A DNA stretch of 64,000 nucleotides from Actinokineospora spheciospongiae (GCF_000564855.1 NZ_AYXG01000103.1:1-64000); one strand, 5' to 3'. Numbered from the stretch's first letter, positions 7,690-16,638 are shown. The notes: generated from the letters alone by a model not told the origin. A program made the numbers and translations.

Positions 7690-8916
7690 GTGCGGGAGCG
7701 GCGGGACTTCAGGTCCCTGGACGAGGCCGCGGCCGAGCTGTACCGGTTCGTCCCGGGCAGCGCCGCGCTGCGCGTCGGCTACTCCCTCGACCGGCTGCGG
7801 TCCTTCCTCGACGGCATCGGCGCACCGCAGGACCGCCTGCGGGTCGTGCACGTGGCGGGGACCTCCGGCAAGACCTCCACCGCCTACTTCGCCCGCGCCA
7901 TGCTGCAGGAGGCCGGGCTGCGCACGGGGCTGACCGTGTCGCCGCACATCACCTCGGTCACCGAGCGGGTGCAGGTCGACGGGGAACCGTTGCCGGAACC
8001 GGTTTTCCTGGAGCTGCTGGGCCGGTTCCTGCCGAAGGTGACCGGGCCGCTGACCTACTTCGAGGTGCTGGTCGCCTTCGCCTACTGGGCGTTCGCCGAG
8101 CTGGGTGTGGACGTCGCGGTGGTCGAGACCGGACTGGGCGGCCTGCTCGACGGGACCAACACCGCCACCCGGGCCGACAAGGTGTGCGCGATCGGCGACA
8201 TCGGCCTCGACCACACCGAGGTCCTGGGCGAGACCCTGCCAGAGATCGCCGCGCAGAAGGCCGGGATCATCCACCCCGGCAACACCGCGCTGCTGCTGGC
8301 GCAGGACCCGGTGGCCATGGCCGTCGTGCGCGAGCACGCCGACCGGGTGGGCGCGGCGCTGACCGTGGTGCACGACGAGGGCCCCGCCGACCTGCCGCTG
8401 TTCCAGCGCCGCAACTGGTCCCTGGCCAGGGCGGCGACGTCGGCGGTCCTGGGCCGGGCGGTGACGCCGTCGGCGCTGGTGTCCGCGCAGCCGCCGGGCA
8501 GGCTGGAACAGTACGGCGACCTGGTGCTCGACGGCGCGCACAACCCGCAGAAGCTCGACGCGCTGCGGGAGAGCCTGGCCGAGCGCGGGGTGACCTCGGC
8601 GGCGGTGCTGGCCAACCTGCTGGTGTCGCCCCCGGCGAAGCTGGACGCCGCCCTGCTGGCGCTGCTCCCGCTGGCGGCCCACCTGGTGGTCCCGGAGTTC
8701 ACCGTGCTCGGCGACCTGCCGAAGCGCTCCGTGCCCGCCGTGGAACTGGCCGAGCGGGCCACCGCGCTGGGGTTCGCCTCGGTCGAGGTGTGCCCCGGGC
8801 TGGCGGAGGCGCTGGCCGCGCTGCGGGGCCGGCCGGAGCCGACGCACCTGGTCACCGGGTCGCTCTACCTGGTCAGCCAGGTGCGGGCGCTGCTGTCGGA
8901 CCCAGGGCACAGGTGA
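7690..8916 (+). CDS. folC: Folylpolyglutamate/dihydrofolate synthase-like Mur ligase (FolC-like)
   Basis: A 408-residue Mur-ligase-fold protein. The P-loop GTSGKTST is at 57-64, SPHITSVTERVQVDG follows the family Omega-loop region, ETGLGG matches the central metal/ATP motif, and DGAHNPQK marks the C-terminal glutamate-ligase domain. Such enzymes add glutamate to folates using ATP. The gene is divergent from fchA-folD with only 38 bp between, so the three may form one folate-processing module. It is slightly shorter than typical FolC (about 420-450 residues) and may be a paralogue. The GTG start is preceded by GGGAGA. Confidence 0.85.
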   Translation: MRERRDFRSLDEAAAELYRFVPGSAALRVGYSLDRLRSFLDGIGAPQDRLRVVHVAGTSGKTSTAYFARAMLQEAGLRTGLTVSPHITSVTERVQVDGEPLPEPVFLELLGRFLPKVTGPLTYFEVLVAFAYWAFAELGVDVAVVETGLGGLLDGTNTATRADKVCAIGDIGLDHTEVLGETLPEIAAQKAGIIHPGNTALLLAQDPVAMAVVREHADRVGAALTVVHDEGPADLPLFQRRNWSLARAATSAVLGRAVTPSALVSAQPPGRLEQYGDLVLDGAHNPQKLDALRESLAERGVTSAAVLANLLVSPPAKLDAALLALLPLAAHLVVPEFTVLGDLPKRSVPAVELAERATALGFASVEVCPGLAEALAALRGRPEPTHLVTGSLYLVSQVRALLSDPGHR

Positions 8917-9025
8917 CCGACCGATTCGTGGGCGTGGCCCCGGGCGATGGTGGAGAACAGGTCCGCGCGGCGCGCTGAACGCCCCGGCCGGACATTCGTC
9001 CCATGTGGAGGGTAGAGCGCATCCG

Positions 9026-9037
9026 GTTCGTCCGAAC
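9026..9037. promoter_or_regulatory. Short palindrome upstream of Xre regulator
   Basis: GTTCGTCCGAAC has 5-bp arms GTTCG/CGAAC around TC. It lies about 58 bp before the Xre gene start and could be an autoregulatory operator. Short palindromes are common in GC-rich DNA, so support is weak. Confidence 0.25.
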
Positions 9038-9094
9038 GGGTTCGCTTGCCCACCCGGCCTACCATGGAAGCACAAGCCGTGGAAGGGGCGACTG

Positions 9095-10306
9095 ATGCAC
9101 ACCGATCACAGCATTGGGCACCGGCTCAAGGAACTGCGCGAGTGGCGGGGCCTGACCCAGACCGTGCTGGCGGACCTCGCGGGCCTGTCCCGCTCACACG
9201 TGACCAACATCGAGAACGGCAGGCGCGCGGTCGACAAGCGGTCGGTGCTGGAAGCGCTGGCCGCCGCACTGCGCGTGGCGCCCTCGGAACTGGCGGGCCA
9301 ACCGATCCCCCGATCGGACCAACTGTCCAGCGAGGCACATGCCGGAATCGTCGCGGTATCAGCCGCGCTGAGTGATTACGAACTCGGTCAGCCCTCTGAC
9401 GTTGCCGTTCGACCATGGGATTCCGTACTGGCCGAAATCCGCAAGATGAACACGGAGATACTCCCCCGATGCGATTACATAGCCCTGGGGTTGATGGTTC
9501 CCAAGCTGATTGCGGACCTCCATGCGAGTTACAACGACGATCCGAAAAATCGCCGCCAAGCACTCGAAGGAATGATATACGCCTATCGCGCAGCGCGGAG
9601 CCTGACCTACTTCCAAGGGGTCCAGGGACTTCCCCAACTCGCGGCACACCACGCTCGCCGGGCAGCCGAGGAACTCGACGAGCCGCACTGGCTCGGCCTG
9701 GCCACGTGGATCAAGATCCTCAACACCGCAAACGGCAGCAGCAGGAAGCGCAACTACGATCTCACGCTCGCCACGCTCAACACCCTTGAGCCGCACATGG
9801 ACTCACCCGAGGTCGCGCAAATCTACGGAATGCTGCACCTCCATGGCGCACTGACCAGGGCGACCCAAAAAAACCGACCCGAGACGGATGGCCACCTCGA
9901 CGAGGCAGCCGCTGTCGCACATCGGCTCCCTGACGACGTGAACCCCTTCGCGGGTTTGCAGTTCGGTCGGACGAACGTCGGCATCTGGCGCATCGGCCTG
10001 GGGGTTGAAATGGGCGACGGGGCCAAGGTGGCCGAGACAGCCCGTCACGTGCACATCGAAAGCATGCCGTCACTGGAACGACAAGGGATGTTCTACGCCG
10101 ACCTCGGCCGGGGGCTTGCCTGCGACAAGCGCACACGACCGCAGGCAGTCGCGGCATTGGCCAAGGCCGAGAAGATCGCTCCACAACGAATGCAGGGAAA
10201 TCCTTTCTTCCGCGAGACTGTCATCGACCTGGTTCGCAAAGCGAAGCACGACAGCGTCGGCCGGGAGCTGCGGGGCATGGCCTACCGCATGGGGGTCACC
10301 GCCTGA
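9095..10306 (+). CDS. Xre-family transcriptional regulator with helical repeat C-terminus
   Basis: A 403-residue protein. Residues 10-65 form an Xre/Cro helix-turn-helix (RLKELREWRGLTQTVLADLA followed by SRSHVTNIENGRR), and the long C-terminal part is alpha-helical and TPR-like, as in actinobacterial regulators that sense small molecules or peptides. The ATG at 9095 was chosen because GGAAGGGG sits 5 nt upstream and the helix-turn-helix begins right after. Two very small genes follow on the same strand and may be its targets or partners. The ligand is unknown. Confidence 0.8.
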   Translation: MHTDHSIGHRLKELREWRGLTQTVLADLAGLSRSHVTNIENGRRAVDKRSVLEALAAALRVAPSELAGQPIPRSDQLSSEAHAGIVAVSAALSDYELGQPSDVAVRPWDSVLAEIRKMNTEILPRCDYIALGLMVPKLIADLHASYNDDPKNRRQALEGMIYAYRAARSLTYFQGVQGLPQLAAHHARRAAEELDEPHWLGLATWIKILNTANGSSRKRNYDLTLATLNTLEPHMDSPEVAQIYGMLHLHGALTRATQKNRPETDGHLDEAAAVAHRLPDDVNPFAGLQFGRTNVGIWRIGLGVEMGDGAKVAETARHVHIESMPSLERQGMFYADLGRGLACDKRTRPQAVAALAKAEKIAPQRMQGNPFFRETVIDLVRKAKHDSVGRELRGMAYRMGVTA

Positions 10307-10382
10307 CCTTTCGGGTGAATTCGCCGGTGGATTCATCGCGAAACACCGCGGGCACGCCCACGGCATAGCGTGGTCTGCGACA

Positions 10383-10406
10383 GGCCGGGGGCGGCTGCCC
10401 CCGGCC
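10383..10406. terminator. GC-rich hairpin between regulator and small genes
   Basis: A perfect 10-bp stem (GGCCGGGGGC / GCCCCCGGCC) closes a 4-nt loop. It could terminate the Xre gene transcript or attenuate readthrough into the two small genes. It lacks a U-tract. Confidence 0.45.
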
Positions 10407-10439
10407 ACCGCCACTTCGAGCAGCACACGGACGCCACCC

Positions 10440-10673
10440 ATGACAATCGGGACAGCCGACAACCCACTCCTGCCCGGAACGCCGACCATTCCGGTTTCCT
10501 TCGTCACCGCCCTCCAGACCCTCGTCACCACAGCCCACCAGATCTACTACTCCCTGGAAATGGGCCTGCTCAACCCGGCCGAGGTCGAACGGCTGGAAAG
10601 CCTGGAAACCAGCGTCCTGCACACCTGCCACCGCCTGCTCGCCGAGCAGATCACCCGGACCGGAGCAGCGTGA
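10440..10673 (+). CDS. Small hypothetical protein (77 aa)
   Basis: A 77-residue protein with no recognised family. After a Pro/Gly-rich N-terminus it is predicted helical (TALQTLVTTAHQIYYSLEMG, then AEVERLESLETSVLHTCHRL), with one Cys/His pair near residue 63. The stop overlaps the GTG of the next small gene (GTGA), which supports both being real and co-translated. It follows an Xre-TPR regulator by 133 bp; in actinobacteria such small partners often belong to the same regulatory unit. Function unknown. Confidence 0.55.
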   Translation: MTIGTADNPLLPGTPTIPVSFVTALQTLVTTAHQIYYSLEMGLLNPAEVERLESLETSVLHTCHRLLAEQITRTGAA

Positions 10674-10912
10674 GCGCCACCACGCCACCCAGCCAGATCT
10701 GCTTCATCCACGGCAACCTCATCGACGTGCGCATCTACCCGGCCCAGATCCTGGCCGCCCTCAGCCGGGGCGAACTCACCCTCAACCAGCTGGCGGAATT
10801 CGGCACGGCCCTCAACGACTCGACGACCGCCCTGCGGTGGTTGCTCGACCACCCCGACGCGCAGGAGACCCGAGACCTCATGGAAGAACTGACCCTGCCG
10901 GATTTCCGGTAG
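10670..10912 (+). CDS. Small hypothetical protein (80 aa)
   Basis: An 80-residue acidic protein with no recognised domain. It starts at a GTG overlapping the stop of the 77-aa gene, so translation is probably coupled. The central region (QILAALSRGELTLNQLAEFG) looks helical. It may act with the preceding small protein and the upstream Xre regulator; this rests on position only. Confidence 0.55.
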   Translation: MSATTPPSQICFIHGNLIDVRIYPAQILAALSRGELTLNQLAEFGTALNDSTTALRWLLDHPDAQETRDLMEELTLPDFR

Positions 10913-11005
10913 GGCCTGCGCGGAGCCCCCCGCCCGTGCGCACGACCACCTCCGCCGATGCGCTACCACGCGGTAGGGTCGGCCGAACTCGGACGAGGAG
11001 GTCGC

Positions 11006-11956
11006 ATGGCTCGGTGGGGTATCACGTTGCCGTTGACCGGGGTGCCGCTGGCGGCGCACCGCGAGCTGGTCAAGGAGCTGCCGGACCTCGGGTACACCGA
11101 CGCCTGGACGGCCGAGACGGCGGGCACCGACGCGTTCACCCCGCTGGCGTTGGCCGCCGAGTGGGCGCCGGAGCTGCGGCTGGGCACCGCCATCGTCCCG
11201 GTCTACACCCGTGGTCCCGGGCTGCTGGCGATGAGCGCGGCCACCATCGCCGAGCTGGCCCCCGGCCGGTTCGCGCTGGGCATCGGCACCTCGTCGCCGA
11301 CGATCGTGCGGGGGTGGAACGCCGCCGAGTTCACCGAGCCGTTCAAGCGGACCCGGGACACGCTGCGGTTCCTGCGCTCGGCCCTGGCCGGGGAGAAGGT
11401 CAGCGCCGAGTACGACACCTTCGCCGTGTCGAAGTTCCGGCTGGAGCGCCCGCCCGCCACCGCCCCGGAGATCCTGCTCGCCGCGCTGCGGCCGGGGATG
11501 CTGCGGTTGGCCGCGCGCGAGGCCGACGGGGCGATCACCAACTGGCTGGGCGCGGGCGACGTGCCGAAGGTGCGCGCCGAGCTGGGGTCGGACGCCGAGC
11601 TGGTGGCGCGGGTGTTCGTCTGCCCGACCGAGGACGCCGAGGCGGCGCGGGGGCTGGGCAGGCTGCTGATCAGCAGCTACCTGACCGTCCCGGCCTACGC
11701 CGCCTTCCACGACTGGCTCGGCCGCGGTGAGCTGCTGCGCCCGATGCACGAGGCGTGGGCGGCGGGCGACCGCAAGGCCGCCAACGCGGCCATCCCCGAC
11801 GAGGTGGTCGACGACCTGGTCGTGCACGGGTCGCCGGAGAGCTGCCGGGAGCAGGTCCAGTCCTACGTGGACAACGGGCTGACCACCCCGGTCATCGCCG
11901 TGCTGCCCACCGCGGCCGACCCGGCCGAGATGGTGCGGGCGCTGGCGCCGAAGTAA
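11006..11956 (+). CDS. F420-dependent-type luciferase-like (LLM) oxidoreductase
   Basis: A 316-residue TIM-barrel protein of the bacterial-luciferase-like flavin/F420 superfamily. Typical stretches are YTDAWTAET near residue 30, LGTAIVPVYTRGP near 73, FALGIGTSSPTIVRGWN near 92, and the terminal SPESCREQVQSYVDNG segment of the N5,N10-methylene-H4MPT-reductase-like group. The substrate is unknown; most actinobacterial relatives reduce or oxidise small organic compounds with coenzyme F420. The ATG at 11006 is preceded by GAGGAGG. It is a single-gene unit between two Xre regulators. Confidence 0.8.
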   Translation: MARWGITLPLTGVPLAAHRELVKELPDLGYTDAWTAETAGTDAFTPLALAAEWAPELRLGTAIVPVYTRGPGLLAMSAATIAELAPGRFALGIGTSSPTIVRGWNAAEFTEPFKRTRDTLRFLRSALAGEKVSAEYDTFAVSKFRLERPPATAPEILLAALRPGMLRLAAREADGAITNWLGAGDVPKVRAELGSDAELVARVFVCPTEDAEAARGLGRLLISSYLTVPAYAAFHDWLGRGELLRPMHEAWAAGDRKAANAAIPDEVVDDLVVHGSPESCREQVQSYVDNGLTTPVIAVLPTAADPAEMVRALAPK

Positions 11957-12044
11957 CCGGCTCTCGCGCTGGATTTCAAGTCCTGCAACCATTCCACCAT
12001 CTGCGGCGGTTGCTTCGCGGCCCGGGAGTGCCCATTGTGGCCGC

Positions 12045-12872
12045 ATGAGTGAACGACTGTCCGCGCGGATGCGGGCGCTCGCCACCGAGCTGACCACGCT
12101 GCGGGTCCGCTCCGGGCTGACCACCCGGGGCGCCGCCCGGCGGCTGGGCATCTCCTCGGCGAGCCTCAACCGCACCGAGAACGCCAAGCGCGAGGCCTCC
12201 ACCGAGGAACTGGGCGGCATGCTGGCCGTCTACGGCGCCACCACCGACGACCGCAGGGCGGTGCTGGAACTGGCGGGCGAACTCCCCGTGCCCGGCTGGC
12301 TGGGGATGGCGCCGGACCCGGCCGCGCTGGCCCGGTTCGAGGCGCAGGCGACCACGATCGTCGACTTCGCCCCGACCTCGGTGCCCGGGCTGCTGCAGAC
12401 CGCCCAGTACGCCCGGGCCGCGCAGGCGCAGAGCATGGCGTTCGGCACCGCGCTGGAGCAGCGGGTGAGCGCCAGGGTGGGGCGGCAGGCGGTGCTGTCG
12501 AAGCTGTCCGCGCCGGAGTACGTGGCGTTCCTGGACGAGGCGGTGCTGCGCAGGCCGGTGGGCGGCGGGGTGGCGATGGCCGCGCAGATCCGGTGGCTGA
12601 TCAGCCGGGCGCGGCAGTCCAACGTGACCGTCCGGGTGGTGCCGTTCCGGCACGGCGGCTACCGCAACCCGGGGCGGTTCGCGGTGCTGCGCTTCCGCAA
12701 GTCGTCCCCGCTGGTCTACCTGGAACACGAGGGCTCCTCGGGCTTCTTGGACGCCCCCGAGCACGTCGAGCTGTTCACCGCGATCACCGCCACCATCGCC
12801 TCAGCGGCGCTTGATCATATCGATTCGGTGAACTTGATGACCCGGATCGCGGCCGATCACGACCGGAGCTGA
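12045..12872 (+). CDS. Xre regulator with DUF5753 ligand-like domain
   Basis: A 275-residue protein with an N-terminal helix-turn-helix (about 15-70, including RRLGISSASLNRTENAKRE) and a C-terminal DUF5753 domain (FAPTSVPGLLQTAQYARA near 105, DEAVLRRPVGG near 165, VRVVPFRHGGY near 195). This is the WhiJ-like family, usually paired with a DUF397 protein, but none adjoins it here. It is convergent with the S9 peptidase gene and separated from it by a strong hairpin. A related regulator occurs at 46437-47279. Confidence 0.83.
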   Translation: MSERLSARMRALATELTTLRVRSGLTTRGAARRLGISSASLNRTENAKREASTEELGGMLAVYGATTDDRRAVLELAGELPVPGWLGMAPDPAALARFEAQATTIVDFAPTSVPGLLQTAQYARAAQAQSMAFGTALEQRVSARVGRQAVLSKLSAPEYVAFLDEAVLRRPVGGGVAMAAQIRWLISRARQSNVTVRVVPFRHGGYRNPGRFAVLRFRKSSPLVYLEHEGSSGFLDAPEHVELFTAITATIASAALDHIDSVNLMTRIAADHDRS

Positions 12873-12876
12873 AACG

Positions 12877-12922
12877 GCGGCGGCGGGGAACCCGTTCTGC
12901 CACCGGGGTTCCCCGCCGCCGC
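12877..12922. terminator. Strong bidirectional terminator hairpin
   Basis: A perfect 17-bp inverted repeat (12877-12893 and 12906-12922) around a 12-nt loop. It lies between the convergent Xre and S9 peptidase genes and likely terminates both. Confidence 0.75.
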
Positions 12923-12927
12923 GGCGC

Positions 12928-15000
12928 TCAGACGCCGAGGGCGCCCTTGAGCCAGCGCAACTGCATCAGCATGAAGTTCTCCGCCACGTCGTCCTCCTGT
13001 GGGGCCATGTGCGTGACCCCGGGCAGCGGCAGCAGGGCGTGCGGGCGGCCCGCCGCCACCAGCGCGGTGGACAGCCGCAGCGAGTGCGCGACCACCACGT
13101 TGTCGTCGGCGAGGCCGTGGATCAGCAGCAGCGGCCGGTCCAGGTTGGGCGCGTCGTCGATGAGCGAGTTGCGGTCGTACACTTCGGGCCGCTCGTCGGG
13201 GTGGCCGAGGTAGCGCTCGGTGTAGTGGGTGTCGTACAGGCGCCAGTCGGTGACCGGGGCACCGGAGATGGCGGCGTGGAACACCTCGGGGGCGCGCAGC
13301 ACGGCGAGCGCGGACAGGTAGCCGCCGTAGGACCAGCCGCGGATGCCGACCCGGTCCAGGTCGAGGTCGGGGTGCTCGGCGGCGACGGCGTGCAGCGCGT
13401 CGACCTGGTCGGCCAGGGTGACGCCCGCGAAGTCGCCTGCGATCGCCCGCTCCCACTCCGGGCCGCGCCCCGGCGTGCCGTGGCCGTCGGCGACGAGGAC
13501 GGCGAAGCCCTGGTCGGCCAGCCACTGCGGGTTCACGAAGGCGTTGCGGGTGGAGAGCACCCGCTGCGCGTGCGGGCCGCCGTAGGGGTCCATCAGCACC
13601 GGGACCTTGGTGCCCGGGACGTGCCCGGTCGGGTACAGCAGGCCCACCCGCAGCCCGCGCTCGCCGACGGTGAGCAGCCGGACGTCGGGCACGATCGGCG
13701 GCTCGGTGGCCAGGCTCGTGACGGTGCCGATCTCCTCGCCGCCGCGCAGCACCCGCACCTTCGGCCCGGCCCACTCCAGCGACCAGGACACCAGCACGAT
13801 GACGTCGCCCGCCCGGGTCGCGCTGTGCACTCCGTCCTCAGTGGACACCCGGTTCGGGCCGGACGTGTAGACGTGGACCTGGGTGGGGTCCTCGGCGGAG
13901 GCGGTGAACAGGACGTCGTCGCCGACGTGCAGCACCGAGCGCACCTGGAGGTCGCCGCTGACGCACTCCTCACCGACGAACAGCCGGTTCGCACCGTCGC
14001 GGGCGGCGATGCGGACCAGGTCACCGCCCGGGGTCCACGCGGGCACCCCGGGGGAGATCTCCACCCAGGTGTCGTCGGTCTCGGTGTGCAGCAGCTCGGT
14101 GGCGCCGGTGTCCGGGTCGACGGCGCGGACCTCGACCGTCTTCTGGTCGCGGGACTGCACGGCGATCAGCGGCTTGCCCGCGGCCGACCAGTGCACCGCC
14201 ACCAGGTACGGGGTGGCCCGGTTGTCCCAGTCAACCGGGACGCGGGTGCCGTCGAGGCCGATGACCTCCAGGCGGACGGTCACGTTGTCGGTGCCCGCGG
14301 CCGGGTAGGACACCACGTGCGGGGTGGCGGCGGGATCGGCCGGGTCGGCGATGTGCCAGCGCCGCACCGCGCTCTTGTCGGCGTGCGCGACCAGCAGCCG
14401 GGTGCCGTCCGGGGACCACCAGAAGCCGCGCGAGCGCCCCATCTCCTCGGCGGCGATGAACTCGGCCAGCCCATAGGTCTCGTCCGGGCCGCCGGGCTCG
14501 GCCAGCGCCCGGTCGTCGGCGCCGTCGACGCCGACCACCCGCAGGGCACCCCCGGACACGTACGCGACGTGCGTGCCGCCGGGGTCGGGCCGCGGGTCGA
14601 TGATCGGGGTGGCGGTGGCCACCTCGCCCGCCGCGCCGGTCAGCGCGTCGGCCACGAACAGCCGCCCGGACAGCGCGAACGCGCACACCCGGGCAGCGGC
14701 GTCGGTGGCGTTGCCCATCACGCCGCCGCCCTGCTCGCGGGAGCGCTCGCGCCGGGCCCGCTCCTCGGCCGACAGCTCCTCGGTGCCGCCCAGCAGCAGC
14801 TCGCCGGGGTCACCCAGCCGGGTCTCCTGCCCGGTGGACAGGTCCTGCACCCACAGGGCGTGCGTGCGGTCCTCCCCGGAGGACGACCGCAGGAACAGGA
14901 CGTGGCTGCCGTCGGCGGCGATGCGGAACTCGCGGGGGGAACCGAGCGTGAAGCGCTGGGTGCGCGCCTGGAGCCGGAGGAAGGAGGTGTCACTGGTCAC
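12928..15000 (-). CDS. S9 family prolyl oligopeptidase / dipeptidyl peptidase IV-like
   Basis: A 690-residue serine peptidase. The N-terminal two-thirds are a DPP-IV-type beta-propeller; the C-terminal alpha/beta-hydrolase domain has GIRGWSYGGYLSALAV with the nucleophile Ser, LIHGLADDNVV with the Asp, and GVTHMAP with the His, so the triad is complete. It would cleave short peptides after proline or alanine. No signal peptide is visible, so it is probably cytoplasmic. The GTG at 15000 was chosen because the family N-terminus begins there and a TAGGTT box lies 7 nt upstream, fitting a leaderless transcript. Confidence 0.88.
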   Translation of the reverse strand: MTSDTSFLRLQARTQRFTLGSPREFRIAADGSHVLFLRSSSGEDRTHALWVQDLSTGQETRLGDPGELLLGGTEELSAEERARRERSREQGGGVMGNATDAAARVCAFALSGRLFVADALTGAAGEVATATPIIDPRPDPGGTHVAYVSGGALRVVGVDGADDRALAEPGGPDETYGLAEFIAAEEMGRSRGFWWSPDGTRLLVAHADKSAVRRWHIADPADPAATPHVVSYPAAGTDNVTVRLEVIGLDGTRVPVDWDNRATPYLVAVHWSAAGKPLIAVQSRDQKTVEVRAVDPDTGATELLHTETDDTWVEISPGVPAWTPGGDLVRIAARDGANRLFVGEECVSGDLQVRSVLHVGDDVLFTASAEDPTQVHVYTSGPNRVSTEDGVHSATRAGDVIVLVSWSLEWAGPKVRVLRGGEEIGTVTSLATEPPIVPDVRLLTVGERGLRVGLLYPTGHVPGTKVPVLMDPYGGPHAQRVLSTRNAFVNPQWLADQGFAVLVADGHGTPGRGPEWERAIAGDFAGVTLADQVDALHAVAAEHPDLDLDRVGIRGWSYGGYLSALAVLRAPEVFHAAISGAPVTDWRLYDTHYTERYLGHPDERPEVYDRNSLIDDAPNLDRPLLLIHGLADDNVVVAHSLRLSTALVAAGRPHALLPLPGVTHMAPQEDDVAENFMLMQLRWLKGALGV

Positions 15001-15007
15001 GGCCCCC

Positions 15008-15013
15008 AACCTA
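15008..15013 (-). promoter_or_regulatory. -10 box for leaderless S9 peptidase transcript
   Basis: TAGGTT on the minus strand ends 7 nt before the GTG start, matching the leaderless TAnnnT arrangement seen at several genes of this window. Confidence 0.45.
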
Positions 15014-15134
15014 GTCGGGCGGACCGGTCGGGGGGACCCGACGATCCGCTGCCGCCGGGGGCGGGCCCGCTCTCTTGGGCAATCCCTCGCCTGCGCACAG
15101 GTTGTTCTCAAGATCCGGCGGGAGAGTCCATGCC

Positions 15135-16586
15135 ATGACGAACCCCGGACCGCAGCAGCCGAACGAGACCCCCGAACCGCGCGCCGCGTGGCAGCCCCCC
15201 GCGAACCCCGGCGGTTCTTCCCAGCCGTGGCAGCAGCCCGCCGGTCGAGTCGAACCCGGCCACCCGCAGCAGCGCCCAGCCCCGCAGACGCCCCAGCAGG
15301 CAGCCCCCGGTCCGCAGTCCCCGCCCGCCCCCGGCGCCCAGCCGCAGGCCGGACAGCACGCCCCCACCTCGGCGCAGCACCCCGGCGTGCACCAGGCCGG
15401 GCAGCAGGCGCAGCACCCCGGCGCCCACATGCCGCAGGCACCGCATTCCGGTGGCCACCAGCCCCTGGTCGGGCAGCACAACCCGGCCGCCGCGCAAGCG
15501 GCCCACCCGCAGGCAGCGGCCGAGCAGGGGCGGGGCGAACAGGCCGGGTACGGGCACCGGCCCAACGGCCACCAGCCACCGCCATCGGCGCAGCACCCCG
15601 ACGGCAGGCCCCTGGTCGGGCAGCACGACCCGGCCGCCGCGCAGGCGGGTCATGCGCGGGGCGGGCCTGCTCAGGCCGCTCACCCGCAGGCGGCGGGTTC
15701 CGAGCAGGGCCGGGGTGGGCAGGCCGGGTACGGGCAGCAGATCCCCGCCTTCTACCAGCGGCAGGTGCTGCCGCAGCCGAGGCAGGGCAGGCTCCGGCGG
15801 GGCGCGGTGGCGCTGGTGGCGGCGTCGGTGCTCGGCGCGGGTCTGCTCGGCGGGGCGGCGGGGGCGGTCATCGGCTCCGACGGCGCGTCCACCGCGACCT
15901 CGACCACCGCCACCTCGAACGCGGCGCCGCTGTCGGCGACCACGGCCACCGACGTGTCCGCCATCGCCGCGAAGGTAATGCCGAGCGTCGTGCAGATCAC
16001 CGTGCGGCTGGGCAACGCCGAGGGCATCGGCTCCGGTGTGGTGCTCAGCGCCGACGGCCGCATCCTGACCAACAACCACGTGGTCGAGGGCGCCCGCGAC
16101 ATCACGGTCACCTTCTCCGACGGCAAGACCGCCCCGGCCACCGTCGTCGGCTCCGACGCTGGCGCGGACCTCGCGGTCATCCAGGTCCAGGGCGTCAGCG
16201 GGCTGACCGCCGCCACCCTGGGCGACTCGTCGGCGGTCAGGGTCGGTGACCAGGTGATCGCCATCGGCTCCCCCGCCGGTTTGCAGGGGACGGTGACCAC
16301 GGGCATCGTCAGCGCCCTCGACCGCGACGTGAACATCGGCTCGGAGGGCCCCACCAGCCGCGTGTCCGGCGGTTCGACCGTGTCCTACAAGGCGATCCAG
16401 ACCGACGCCTCGATCAACCAGGGCAACTCCGGCGGACCGCTGTTCGACACCGCGGGCCGGGTCATCGGCATCAACTCCGCCATCTACTCCCCCGTGTCCA
16501 CCTCGGACGGCGCGGCGGGCAGCGTCGGCATCGGCTTCTCGATCCCGATCGACACCGCCGAGCAGGTGATCTCCAGGATCGGCTGA
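15135..16586 (+). CDS. Membrane-anchored trypsin-like (HtrA-type) serine protease, no PDZ
   Basis: A 483-residue protein: a cytoplasmic Pro/Gln/His-rich region (1-215), one transmembrane segment (about 222-246), and an extracytoplasmic S1C protease domain from about 274. The triad is visible: His in LTNNHVVEG (about 315), Asp in GADLAVIQV (about 345), Ser in QGNSGGPLF (about 431). It ends right after the protease domain, so the PDZ domain usual for DegP/HtrA is missing. The low-complexity region carries two imperfect copies of a block starting PLVGQH. The ATG follows GGAGAG. It likely acts in cell-envelope protein quality control. Confidence 0.87.
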   Translation: MTNPGPQQPNETPEPRAAWQPPANPGGSSQPWQQPAGRVEPGHPQQRPAPQTPQQAAPGPQSPPAPGAQPQAGQHAPTSAQHPGVHQAGQQAQHPGAHMPQAPHSGGHQPLVGQHNPAAAQAAHPQAAAEQGRGEQAGYGHRPNGHQPPPSAQHPDGRPLVGQHDPAAAQAGHARGGPAQAAHPQAAGSEQGRGGQAGYGQQIPAFYQRQVLPQPRQGRLRRGAVALVAASVLGAGLLGGAAGAVIGSDGASTATSTTATSNAAPLSATTATDVSAIAAKVMPSVVQITVRLGNAEGIGSGVVLSADGRILTNNHVVEGARDITVTFSDGKTAPATVVGSDAGADLAVIQVQGVSGLTAATLGDSSAVRVGDQVIAIGSPAGLQGTVTTGIVSALDRDVNIGSEGPTSRVSGGSTVSYKAIQTDASINQGNSGGPLFDTAGRVIGINSAIYSPVSTSDGAAGSVGIGFSIPIDTAEQVISRIG

Positions 16587-16594
16587 ACCCACCC

Positions 16595-16630
16595 GTGCCC
16601 GAGCCCGCCTCCCCGGACGGACTCGGGCAC
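16595..16630. terminator. Hairpin between convergent protease and mmsA genes
   Basis: A 9-bp inverted repeat (GTGCCCGAG / CTCGGGCAC) with an 18-nt loop lies between two convergent genes and probably serves both. Confidence 0.5.
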
Positions 16631-16638
16631 CGGCTCGC

